Assembly (NCBI GenBank): GCA_045656345.1
Contig: JAZOQZ010000065.1
Location: 1-42,178 of the forward strand
Reading direction: 5' to 3'
Source of the DNA: SIG452 sp045656345
GTDB lineage: Bacteria > Bacillota > Clostridia > UMGS1840
DNA: 42,178 bases
Shown in pieces: positions 16,241-24,682 of this stretch (position 1 is the first letter of the stretch; every line of letters begins with the position of its first letter). The translations under genes and the position numbers were made by a program. The notes under the pieces are model-generated. The model made no database searches and was not told where the DNA came from. It saw only the letters and a program-made list of their open reading frames with translations.

Positions 16241-16432
16241 GTTACTTGGGTTCGACCAAAAACTACAATTTCTGAACGAACCGATTCCCAAGCAGTGTTT
16301 TCTGAGGTGACAACACCGTCGGGCAGGACAATGTCAATCCCTATAAAAAAGGGTGAGCTTTGTCCATTTTGTCGTCTTTGGAAAATCGTTTGGGGGTAGG
16401 AGGTTCGAAAATTGAAGTGCGGAAGAATCCGC
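16241..16432 (+). promoter_or_regulatory. Structured 5' leader of the ABC transporter operon
   Basis: CTTGGG (16245-16250) pairs with CCCAAG (16287-16292), and inside it TTCG (16251-16254) pairs with CGAA (16277-16280), forming a long two-part hairpin. A second compact hairpin is GCGGA-AGAA-TCCGC (16419-16432). No T-tract follows either, so they are not ordinary terminators. No known riboswitch was recognised. Confidence 0.5.
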
Positions 16433-16459
16433 GTGTTCCAAAACGCAAAAAATCATTAA
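16412..16459 (+). CDS. Possible 15-codon leader peptide
   Basis: An AGGAGG (16398-16403) stands eight bases before a TTG at 16412, which opens a 15-codon frame (MKCGRIRVFQNAKNH) ending at TAA 16457-16459, 22 bases before the permease start. The Shine-Dalgarno is better than that of the permease itself (AAGGTGG, 12 bases from its ATG). The hairpin at 16419-16432 lies inside this frame. It may couple translation or stabilise the message; no homologue is known and it could be chance. Confidence 0.35.
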   Translation: MKCGRIRVFQNAKNH

Positions 16460-16481
16460 AGTAAGGTGGAATGAGAGAAAA

Positions 16482-17525
16482 ATGAAAAAAGTAATGGAAC
16501 AGGAAAACGAACAGGTTCTGGAACAGGTAATTTCTCCCGAAGCAATTCCGGAAGAAATGGCTGCAGAAGTTGTTGCACCGGCGCCTGTGGCACCGGTGAA
16601 AAAGAAGAAAAAAGGTTTCTTCTTCAATCTCTGGAAATTCAGCGGAGCGTACTTAATGATCCTGCCGGCAGTTATTGCGACGATTGTCTTCTCGTATATG
16701 CCGATGTATGGTATCATTATGGCATTTAAGAATTTCCACCCCGTAGACGGTATCTTAGGATCTCCCTGGGCAGCCAACTACGGTTTCGAGCACTTCCTCA
16801 ATATCTTTAGAGATCCTGAAATGCTCAAAGCAGTAAAGAATACCGTGGTATTCGGTTTGGTTATCTTATTCGGAGGCTATCCCTTCCCGATTATCTTAGC
16901 CTTAATGTTCAACGAAATCAGAAGCAAGTGGTTCAAAAAAGTTTCGCAGACCATCGCATACTTCCCCCACTTCTTATCCTGGATTTCCGTAATCGGTTTG
17001 TTATACACCTTCCTGGCAAAAGAAGGTCCCTTCAACCAGTTGATGGGAACTTTGGTTCAGGATTGGGTGCCCACCAACCCCTTAATGAAGTCTGAATACT
17101 TCTTAACCATCATGTTCACTTCTCACTTGTGGAAGAATGTTGGTTATTCCTCCGTTGTATTCCTTGCAGCGATTACCGGTATTGACCCCGGTCTTTATGA
17201 AGCAGCAAGTATTGACGGTTGCGGCAAGTGGAAACAGATCTGGCACATTACGCTTCCCAGCATTAAGCCCACTATGGTAATCATTCTGATTATGTCTCTG
17301 GGCGGTTTGGTAAACGTAAACTTCGAACAGGTATTCGGTATGCAGAACGCATTTACTCAGTTGGACAACGAAGTAATCGGTACTATCGTATATCGTCGTG
17401 GTATTATGGGCGGTGACTATTCTGCAACCACAGCATTCGGTTTATTCCAGGGTGTGGTTAGCTTAATCCTGGTAACCCTTGCAAACTGGATTTCTAAGAA
17501 AGTAACCGATCAGAGTATTTGGTAA
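16482..17525 (+). CDS. Sugar ABC transporter permease (LplB/YtcP-type), subunit 1
   Basis: The 347-aa membrane protein has six hydrophobic segments from about residue 55 and the EAA loop EAASIDGCGKWKQIWHITLP (about 240-259) that contacts the ATPase. It belongs to the LplB-like permeases of carbohydrate uptake systems. An unusual N-terminal extension of about 45 residues rich in Glu, Ala and Pro and ending in KKKKK comes before the first membrane helix. It is first in the plus-strand run, with the second permease 18 bp downstream. The start is taken at 16482 with AAGGTGG 12 bases upstream; a later Met at 16494 is possible. Confidence 0.92.
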   Translation: MKKVMEQENEQVLEQVISPEAIPEEMAAEVVAPAPVAPVKKKKKGFFFNLWKFSGAYLMILPAVIATIVFSYMPMYGIIMAFKNFHPVDGILGSPWAANYGFEHFLNIFRDPEMLKAVKNTVVFGLVILFGGYPFPIILALMFNEIRSKWFKKVSQTIAYFPHFLSWISVIGLLYTFLAKEGPFNQLMGTLVQDWVPTNPLMKSEYFLTIMFTSHLWKNVGYSSVVFLAAITGIDPGLYEAASIDGCGKWKQIWHITLPSIKPTMVIILIMSLGGLVNVNFEQVFGMQNAFTQLDNEVIGTIVYRRGIMGGDYSATTAFGLFQGVVSLILVTLANWISKKVTDQSIW

Positions 17526-17543
17526 GGAGGAGTATCGATAACC

Positions 17544-18431
17544 ATGAAAAGAAGTTTAGGAGAAAAAACGTTTGGCGTTTTCAACACCATTTTTATGGTG
17601 CTCGTCTGCATCATCTCTGTTTACCCGTACTTGAATCAGTTAGCGATTTCTTTAAATGACGGTAGAGACGCAATTGCAGGTGGCATCACCATCTTCCCCA
17701 GAAAGTTTACCTGGGAAAACTACACCACAGTATTTTCTAACCCTCAGTTCTTGCAGGCAGCGAAAGTTTCTGTGCTGAGAGTTCTTTGTTCAACCACTTT
17801 AGCCTTGCTGGTAACTTATGCAGCTGCATACGGTCTGACCAGAAAAGGTTTACCTTACAGAAAATTCTTAACCTTATTCCTGATGTTACCCGGATACATC
17901 CCCGTTGGTACTATCCCCTCTTATATCAACATCAGTAATATGGGATTACTGGACAATTTCTGGGTATATATTCTTCCCGGCTTGTTCGGTTTCTACAATA
18001 TGATCATCATCCGTTCCTATCTTCAGGAGCTGCCTCCCGAAATGGAAGAAAGCGCGAAGATTGACGGTGCAAACGACTTAATCATTATGTTCCGCATCAT
18101 CTTCCCCATGACCTTACCGGTTGTTGCCTGCGTAGCGTTATGGCTTTCCGTTGGTGCATGGAACGACTGGACCTCCACTCTGATTTATGTTACCGACCCT
18201 GAATTACATACCTTACAGTATTTAATGATGCGTCTGGTAAAAGAAGCAGAAACCGCAAATCAGATGTCCATGCAGGCTGCTATGAGTAAAAACCAGGTTG
18301 TACCTACAGTTACCGGTGATACCGTAAAAGCAGCAACCTTAATTATCACAACCTTACCGATTCTGATGGTATATCCCTTCCTGCAGAAATACTTCATCAA
18401 AGGTATCAATATCGGTGCAGTAAAAGGTTAA
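17544..18431 (+). CDS. Sugar ABC transporter permease (LplC/YtcP-type), subunit 2
   Basis: The 295-aa protein has six membrane segments and the EAA-type loop EESAKIDGANDLIIMFRIIF (about 168-187). Together with subunit 1 it forms the membrane channel of a carbohydrate ABC importer. GGAGGAG lies about 12 bases ahead of the ATG. The C-terminal QKYFIKGINIGAVKG is the usual end of this family. No ATP-binding subunit is encoded nearby, which is normal for systems served by a shared MsmX-like ATPase. Confidence 0.93.
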   Translation: MKRSLGEKTFGVFNTIFMVLVCIISVYPYLNQLAISLNDGRDAIAGGITIFPRKFTWENYTTVFSNPQFLQAAKVSVLRVLCSTTLALLVTYAAAYGLTRKGLPYRKFLTLFLMLPGYIPVGTIPSYINISNMGLLDNFWVYILPGLFGFYNMIIIRSYLQELPPEMEESAKIDGANDLIIMFRIIFPMTLPVVACVALWLSVGAWNDWTSTLIYVTDPELHTLQYLMMRLVKEAETANQMSMQAAMSKNQVVPTVTGDTVKAATLIITTLPILMVYPFLQKYFIKGINIGAVKG

Positions 18432-18526
18432 TCCGAAAACGCTCTATACTATTATATATTATATAGGGCAAATTTCCCTCATTTATTTTGTAAAAATAAA
18501 ATACATATAAAAAAGGAGAAAACATT
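18432..18526 (+). other. AT-rich spacer between permease and binding-protein genes
   Basis: This 95-bp gap has an AT-rich palindromic stretch (CTATA...TATAG, 18444-18466) overlapping a short AGGG...CCCT hairpin (18465-18479). It could reduce or process read-through and so let the binding protein be made in excess, as is common in ABC operons, but no T-tract terminator is present. Confidence 0.3.
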
Positions 18527-20476
18527 ATGAAAACCATGAAAAGAATTCTTGCGTTACTTATGGTAGTAACCATGGCACTTTCTCTGGCAGCTTGCGGAAC
18601 AAGCAAACAGAGACAGGCTGCAACTGTTGAGTTTGACGAAAACGGCAACTACATCGTTCCCGAAAGAGTCCTCGAAATCATCGGCTGGAACACTCAGGGT
18701 ACAGACTTCGCTATGGGCGTTGACCTTGGCTACACTGACCTGACTGCAGACTGGCTGGAAGCAAAAACCAACGTTGTTTACAAAAACATTTACGGTAATG
18801 ACAACGGTTCCTGGGATGCGAAGCTGACCAGACTGGTAACCGGTAAAAACATGCCCGACGTTGTGTTCTGTGGCGCTTTCCAGGGTCCTGCACACTTCAA
18901 CAAATTAGACGAAATGAACGTTCTGTATCACTTAGATCCTGAAATGATTCAGAAAGTTGCTCCCAACCTGTGGGCAAGAACCCCCGCTGAATGTTGGGAT
19001 GCATTCACCGTAACCAGAGACGGCGAAACCTACATCACCGGTATTCCTTACAACATTCATGTAAGCTATGATGAACCCTTCACCGGTAAAATGACCTATG
19101 ACGGCGTGGAATACACCGCTCCCGACTTCACCGCATACACCGAAGAAGATATTCAGTACATCAGAGAAACTCAGTTAAAATACGAAACCGACGTTACCTT
19201 CTTATCCACCCAGTGCTTATACGTTCGTGACGATATTTTAAGAGACTTCTTCCCCGAAGCAAAAACCTATGATGAACTGGCAGCAATTCTGGAAGAAAAG
19301 AATGCTCCCTTAGGCGACATCATGCTGGATGTTCCGATTTACTCCACCGAAGAATTAGTAGACTTTATGTATGCAATCCAGGAAAAAGGCTACAAAGAAG
19401 GTGACAAAACCGTATATCCTTTCGGTTACAACGGTGGCGACAACTGGTTAGCATTAACTCAGTTCGGTTCCGAATTAATGGGTTACAAAAACCATTGTTA
19501 TTCCGGTACCATCAACTACGAAACCAAACGTTACGAATTATTCTTACTGTCTGACATCGTAAAAGAATCTGCAAGACTGCAGAACCAGATGTTAAACGAC
19601 GAAGTTATCGAATCCGAATCCTTAGCACAGCCCACCAACTTATACCAGGAAAAAGTTATGAACGGTCAGTATGCAATTGCTGCTGTTAACAGCTTTAACC
19701 AGGTTGGTAACTTAAACAAACAGTTAGAAGAAATGGGCAAAACCTTCAAATATCGTCCCTTAATCATGCAGATTCCCAACGATTCCAGATATCCTGCATT
19801 CACCGAAAAAACCCTGTGGATGAACTCTTTAGCTTTGACCACCACCATGACCGAAGCTGATGTTTATCAGTACTTAAACTGGATCGACGAACAGTACACC
19901 AACGAATGGGAAGAAATCGCTTCTTGGGGTCCCCAGGATATGTCTGCTGACATCTGGCATGAAGAAACCGATGCAGAAACCGGCAGAACCTTAAGAAAAT
20001 TCAACGACGACAGATACAACAAATATTTCTTAGAAGGCGATGACACTGCATTAGCAGATAGCGAAACCTTAGGTTTTGGTGACACCTCCGGTTCCGGATT
20101 CCCGGTATATCCGCTGCAGGTTACCAACTACAACCCCTTAATCGTAAACAGAGCTTACTTCTATTCTGAAACCGGCGACGGTGGCTTCAGATTCCCGCCT
20201 GAAAGTGAACACGTTAAAAACGTTGTTGCATATCCGCCCACTCAGATTTGGTCTTCTATCTACGCTGATATTCCGGAAGTTGTTGAATTCTGGTCTACCA
20301 GAGAACAGTGGGAAGCAAAAGCTCGTATCGCTATCGGTGCAAAACCCGGCGAATTCGAAGCTAGATGGAGCGAACTGGAAGCAACCATCGAAGGCATTGT
20401 TGACATTCAGGCATTTGAAGATGCTTGTACCGCAGCAGCAGTTCCCTACATGGAAGACTTAGGAATGCTGGACTAA
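18527..20476 (+). CDS. Extracellular solute-binding lipoprotein of the ABC transporter
   Basis: The 649-aa protein has a lipoprotein signal (MKTMKRILALLMVVTMALSL, lipobox LAAC, Cys 23), so the mature protein is anchored in the outer face of the membrane. The remainder resembles the large LplA-type family of carbohydrate-binding proteins, rich in aromatic residues (PQDMSADIW, IWSSIYADIPEVVEFW). It should deliver oligosaccharides to the two permeases. AGGAG is eight bases upstream of the ATG. Codon choice is visibly biased to AAC, ACC, TTC, TAC and GAA, as in highly expressed genes, more than in the minus-strand housekeeping genes. Confidence 0.92.
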   Translation: MKTMKRILALLMVVTMALSLAACGTSKQRQAATVEFDENGNYIVPERVLEIIGWNTQGTDFAMGVDLGYTDLTADWLEAKTNVVYKNIYGNDNGSWDAKLTRLVTGKNMPDVVFCGAFQGPAHFNKLDEMNVLYHLDPEMIQKVAPNLWARTPAECWDAFTVTRDGETYITGIPYNIHVSYDEPFTGKMTYDGVEYTAPDFTAYTEEDIQYIRETQLKYETDVTFLSTQCLYVRDDILRDFFPEAKTYDELAAILEEKNAPLGDIMLDVPIYSTEELVDFMYAIQEKGYKEGDKTVYPFGYNGGDNWLALTQFGSELMGYKNHCYSGTINYETKRYELFLLSDIVKESARLQNQMLNDEVIESESLAQPTNLYQEKVMNGQYAIAAVNSFNQVGNLNKQLEEMGKTFKYRPLIMQIPNDSRYPAFTEKTLWMNSLALTTTMTEADVYQYLNWIDEQYTNEWEEIASWGPQDMSADIWHEETDAETGRTLRKFNDDRYNKYFLEGDDTALADSETLGFGDTSGSGFPVYPLQVTNYNPLIVNRAYFYSETGDGGFRFPPESEHVKNVVAYPPTQIWSSIYADIPEVVEFWSTREQWEAKARIAIGAKPGEFEARWSELEATIEGIVDIQAFEDACTAAAVPYMEDLGMLD

Positions 20477-20566
20477 TTTTTGAAAGCATACCAGAATCCT
20501 AGGTTACAAGCTGATTCATCAGCAAATGCGACATAGTTACACAATAAAAAATAAGAGGAAGAATAT
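20477..20566 (+). other. Spacer between binding-protein gene and first beta-helix gene
   Basis: A short hairpin GCTGA-TTCA-TCAGC lies at 20510-20523. No convincing promoter or T-tract was found, so read-through from the transporter genes is likely. Confidence 0.3.
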
Positions 20567-23500
20567 ATGAAGTTAATGAAAAAAACTTTATGCCTGTTTC
20601 TGGCGGTTCTGATGCTGTTTGGCATGGCAATCGTTGCAGATGCGGCAGAAGCAACTCCCTTCAAAGAGCATAATCTTCCGGGCAAAATCAATTTTGCAGA
20701 CTTCGACTTGGGTGGTCCCGGCGTGGGCCACTCAAGAATGAATGGTCAGCCGGAAGCATGGGCGGTTCATTACCGTGATGATGCTACCTTAAACTTTTAC
20801 ACCAGCCCCTTGCTCCATATGGGTTCTATGCCTCCCATGTGGTATCAGTACACCGTAAATGTTACCAAAGCAGGTACCTACGATGTATACGCAAGTGCAG
20901 CTGCGATGTATTCTCCCGACTTCGTTGTCAGTGTTGACGGCGTTGTAGCAGGGGAAGGCACCGTTCCTGGAAGCGGTAACTGGACCAACTTCTGGAGTGC
21001 CAGAATTGCTACTGTTGATTTAACTGCAGGTAAGCACGTAATCACTGTGGAACATAAAGGCGCAGGTGCTAACATTTACGAACTGACCTTTGAATATATG
21101 GGTCAGAAAAACAATATTGACTTAGCTCCCACCGAAGGTGCATACCGTTTCCACTATCTGCCCACCAGAATCGAAGCAGAAGACTTTGACGTGGATAACT
21201 ATTACACTTTAGACGGTGAAAACAATGGTAACGACTCTGCATACAGAAAAAAAGCTACCATGGATATCAGCAGCGACGAGTTCGAAGAACAGAACGAAGA
21301 CGGTGAGTGGGAAGAGCTTATCAGAACTACTGTAAACTTAAAACCCAAAGAATATCTGACCTATACCTTCCAGGTAGAAAATGCAGGTGCGTATTCCCTG
21401 CAGTTCAATGCCACCAAAAACAGTACCCTTACTGCTTATGTGGACGATGTTGAGCTTGCAGTAGCTGATTTTGGTGCAACCAATTATCGTGACACTTACG
21501 AAGCTGCAACTGTTTGGCTGCCGAAGGGTGAACACAAACTGAAAGTAGCTTGTCATGAAAAGAGCGCAACCATCGACTACATCAACTTTATCGAAACCGA
21601 TACCGAAAGCTATAAACTGGAAGATTTCCAACAGCCCCAGGAAGAAACTACCGAAGAAGTAAAACTTCTTGCAAATGTTTATAAAGACATTTATGTTGCT
21701 CCCAACGGAAGCGATGAAAACGACGGTTCTAAAGCAGCACCCTTTGCAACCTGGCAGAGAGCCAACGAAGAAGTTGCAAAATTCAATGCTGATATGACCG
21801 GCGATATCGTGGTTCATTTTGCAGGTGGTAACTATCCCATCACCGAAAGAATGAATATGGACGAAAAAATCAGCGGCCGTAACGGTTACAAAGTTATCTA
21901 CAAAGGTGATGAGCTGTTAAATCCCCCCGTGTTCAACGGTGGTAAACAGGTTACCGGTTGGGAAAAACAGGCTGATTCCCCCATCTGGGTTGCTGATGCA
22001 AGCCATCTGGGCACCGAATATGTAAGACATCTGTACATTAACGAATTCCCTGCAGTGCAGGCAAGAAGCCGTTATCAGTATGCGATGAACAGCTTATATA
22101 AAATCGACGGTAGTAAATATAACTCCGACGGTGTAGTTATTTCTGTTACCAACTTCCCCAAAGAATTTACCAATCCGGAAGACGTTATGCTGGTATTCCC
22201 CGTTCTGTGGACTACTCAGAGAATTCCGGTAGATTCCATTGTGAATGATGGTAAAAATGTTACCTTCAAAATGCAGCAGCCTGTATGGGCAACTGCAACT
22301 ACTCTGGTAGCATCCCATTTACAGATTGACCCCTCCGATGTGTTCACCATTGAAAATGCTTTCGAATTGCTGGATGAACCCGGTGAGTTCTATTATAACA
22401 AAGTAACCAAGAAAATCTACTACTATCCCTATGATCAGGAAGATATGACCACCGCTGATGTATGGGCACCCACTACCGAAGGTCTTCTGACCATGAAGGG
22501 CAGCACCATGCAGTCTAAAGTGGCAAATGTTGAGTTTAATAACTTAACCTTCAAATACGCTGCTTACAACAAAATGTCTGACGAAGGTGTGGTTGAAAAC
22601 CAGACCGACGAATTGATTGTTGCAAGCACCGATGATGCAGTTTGGTACAAAGAGCTGATGAAAGAAGCAAGTGTTACCATTAACTTTGCAGAATACATCA
22701 ACGTGAAAAACTGTGAATTCTCCTGCTTAGGCGCAAACGGCTTGAACCTGGACAACGGTGTGCATTATACCAACGTTATCGGTAACGTATTCCGTGATAT
22801 TGCATCCACCGCTTTAGTAGCAGGTGACCATAGCCATAAAGAAGTATTACCTGACGATGAAGAAAGATGTGACAACATCTATATCGCAAACAACGTATTC
22901 CATCGTGCAGCTTACGAACAGTGTGGTTCTGCTGCAGTAGCAATTTACTACATCGCTGATACCACCTTTGAACACAACGACGTAAGAGACGTTCCTTACT
23001 CCGGTGTTTCTCTTGGTTGGGGTTGGGGTGTATGGAGACCGGCAGAAGTTAGAAACATCCATGTCGACCGCAACTATGTTGAAAACGTAACCTCCCGTAA
23101 CCATGACGGTGCGCACATCTACACCTTAGGTTGGATGCCCGACACCACCATTAACTACAACCACCTGGTAAAAGCAGGTGACTGGCGTGGTGGTATCTAT
23201 CTTGACCAGTGTTCTGCATACCTGCATGTTGAAGGTAACGTAATTCAGAGAGCAGAAAGCCCCCTGTACTTCCGTGCAGGCGCTCTGTTAAGATGGAACA
23301 AAGCGATCAATAACTACATTGATAACCCCGACAGTGGTTTCTCCGCAGAATATGGTATCATCGGCGATGACGTATTCCAGAACGAAGAAATCAACACCGT
23401 TAAAGTATTAGACGGTAACTGGCCCGCAGAAGCTCAGCAGATTATGGCTGAAGCAGGCCTGGAACCCCAGTACAAACACTTACTGAAAAAAGTGGAATAC

Positions 23501-24508
23501 CCCAAATGGAGAGTATTAGCATTCGACCGTTATGCAGACAATCTGTACAACGCCGGCGAAGTGCTGGATACCGACCGTTGGGTATTGGCAGAAGAATACG
23601 ACGACTTTAACGAAATCACCCATGCAAAACCCACCGTATATGCAGGCGGTCACTTAGGTGACACTCATCCCGGTGAATGGGTATCCTTCAATGTGGACGT
23701 AAAAGAAGAAGGCAACTACAAGCTGTTCATCCGTGCATCCGACGGTTGGACCGGCGGTGCTGAATGTACCCAGGGTATCTACATTGACGACGAAGTATTC
23801 GTTCAGGACTTCTTGATTAAACGTGGCTCCTGGGCATTATCCGAATACGAGGTTGGTACCGTTTACTTAACCAAAGGCAAACACACCATCAAAGTTGAAG
23901 TTCGTGGTAACGACTCCATGGTTGGTGGCTTCAAATTAGACAGTGGTAAAGTATTAAAAGATGACCCCAACTACGATGAAGGTAAAATCATTGACCAGGC
24001 AACTCTGTTAGACCGTTATATCGAAGGATTCCAGGATATCGACGGTCACTGGGCATACTACACCATTCTGTCCATGGTTGATGCAGGCTTTATCAAAGGC
24101 TACAACGAACTCACCTTCGGACCCAATGATGCAGTAACCTTACATCAGGCTTGTATGATTACCTTAAGAACCTTAAACAACACTTCCGACGATACCGATT
24201 GGAAAGCTCAGGCTGCAGAACTGGGTATGTTAACTTCCGTTAACGAACCCGATGCTCCCGTATCCAGAGAACGTTTCACCGATATCGTTATGAAGGCATA
24301 CAAAGCAAAACGCGGCAACTATTCTATCGTGGTTGATAAAGGATACTGCACCGATGAAGCGGCTATCAACGGCCAGTACAAAAATGCAGTATTCGGCGCA
24401 ATCGAGCTGGGATTAATCGAAGGCTATGAAGATGGTTCCTTCCAGCCCGCAGGCACCTTAACCAGAGCAGAAGCAACCGCAGTTTTATACCGTTTCACCG
24501 GTGTATAA
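20567..24508 (+). CDS. Surface beta-helix protein, GH141-like, with CBM and SLH modules
   Basis: The 1313-aa protein has a signal peptide (1-26, cleavage after ADA), two carbohydrate-binding-like beta-sandwich modules (about 35-180 and 195-345, the second starting RIEAEDF as CBM6/35 modules do), a right-handed beta-helix (about 370-985), a third CBM-like module (about 1010-1120) and SLH modules (1155-1313, with FQDIDGHWAYYTILSMVDAG and LIEGYEDGSFQPAGTLTRAE). The helix starts with DIYVAPNGSDENDG and has GWGWG (about 817), DGAHIYTLG (about 846) and RGGIYLDQ (about 873), whose acidic residues are shared with its paralogues. GH141-type polysaccharide hydrolysis is inferred, not shown. SLH modules should tie it to the cell wall. 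AGAGGAAG precedes the ATG. Confidence 0.88.
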   Translation: MKLMKKTLCLFLAVLMLFGMAIVADAAEATPFKEHNLPGKINFADFDLGGPGVGHSRMNGQPEAWAVHYRDDATLNFYTSPLLHMGSMPPMWYQYTVNVTKAGTYDVYASAAAMYSPDFVVSVDGVVAGEGTVPGSGNWTNFWSARIATVDLTAGKHVITVEHKGAGANIYELTFEYMGQKNNIDLAPTEGAYRFHYLPTRIEAEDFDVDNYYTLDGENNGNDSAYRKKATMDISSDEFEEQNEDGEWEELIRTTVNLKPKEYLTYTFQVENAGAYSLQFNATKNSTLTAYVDDVELAVADFGATNYRDTYEAATVWLPKGEHKLKVACHEKSATIDYINFIETDTESYKLEDFQQPQEETTEEVKLLANVYKDIYVAPNGSDENDGSKAAPFATWQRANEEVAKFNADMTGDIVVHFAGGNYPITERMNMDEKISGRNGYKVIYKGDELLNPPVFNGGKQVTGWEKQADSPIWVADASHLGTEYVRHLYINEFPAVQARSRYQYAMNSLYKIDGSKYNSDGVVISVTNFPKEFTNPEDVMLVFPVLWTTQRIPVDSIVNDGKNVTFKMQQPVWATATTLVASHLQIDPSDVFTIENAFELLDEPGEFYYNKVTKKIYYYPYDQEDMTTADVWAPTTEGLLTMKGSTMQSKVANVEFNNLTFKYAAYNKMSDEGVVENQTDELIVASTDDAVWYKELMKEASVTINFAEYINVKNCEFSCLGANGLNLDNGVHYTNVIGNVFRDIASTALVAGDHSHKEVLPDDEERCDNIYIANNVFHRAAYEQCGSAAVAIYYIADTTFEHNDVRDVPYSGVSLGWGWGVWRPAEVRNIHVDRNYVENVTSRNHDGAHIYTLGWMPDTTINYNHLVKAGDWRGGIYLDQCSAYLHVEGNVIQRAESPLYFRAGALLRWNKAINNYIDNPDSGFSAEYGIIGDDVFQNEEINTVKVLDGNWPAEAQQIMAEAGLEPQYKHLLKKVEYPKWRVLAFDRYADNLYNAGEVLDTDRWVLAEEYDDFNEITHAKPTVYAGGHLGDTHPGEWVSFNVDVKEEGNYKLFIRASDGWTGGAECTQGIYIDDEVFVQDFLIKRGSWALSEYEVGTVYLTKGKHTIKVEVRGNDSMVGGFKLDSGKVLKDDPNYDEGKIIDQATLLDRYIEGFQDIDGHWAYYTILSMVDAGFIKGYNELTFGPNDAVTLHQACMITLRTLNNTSDDTDWKAQAAELGMLTSVNEPDAPVSRERFTDIVMKAYKAKRGNYSIVVDKGYCTDEAAINGQYKNAVFGAIELGLIEGYEDGSFQPAGTLTRAEATAVLYRFTGV

Positions 24509-24682
24509 ATTATAGTTTCTAAAAAATTAGGACTATCGTAAGAATGAAATGGCTCTCCTGCCTCTGAGCTTATCGGAGGCATGGAAGCCTCGCAACGAAG
24601 GTTTACACATCCTTTACGATGTCTCCTACTATTTTTGTGGATAACACATAAAACAAGCAAAAAAAGAAAGGACATCAAACTT
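24509..24682 (+). other. Spacer with hairpins before the multi-CBM protein gene
   Basis: TGCCTC (24559-24564) pairs with GAGGCA (24576-24581), and further out ATCGTAA near 24535 can pair with TTACGAT near 24612, forming a larger folded region. No T-tract terminator follows. AAAGGAC (about 24666-24672) is the ribosome-binding site of the next gene. Confidence 0.35.

Noticed and set aside
16322..16360. CCCT-ATAAAAA-AGGG hairpin in the transporter leader as an attenuator
   Set aside because: The stem is only four base pairs and is not followed by a T-tract.
21338..21817. A 159-codon minus-strand frame opposite paralogue 1
   Set aside because: It is explained by the biased codon use of the sense gene and shows no domain or ribosome-binding site.
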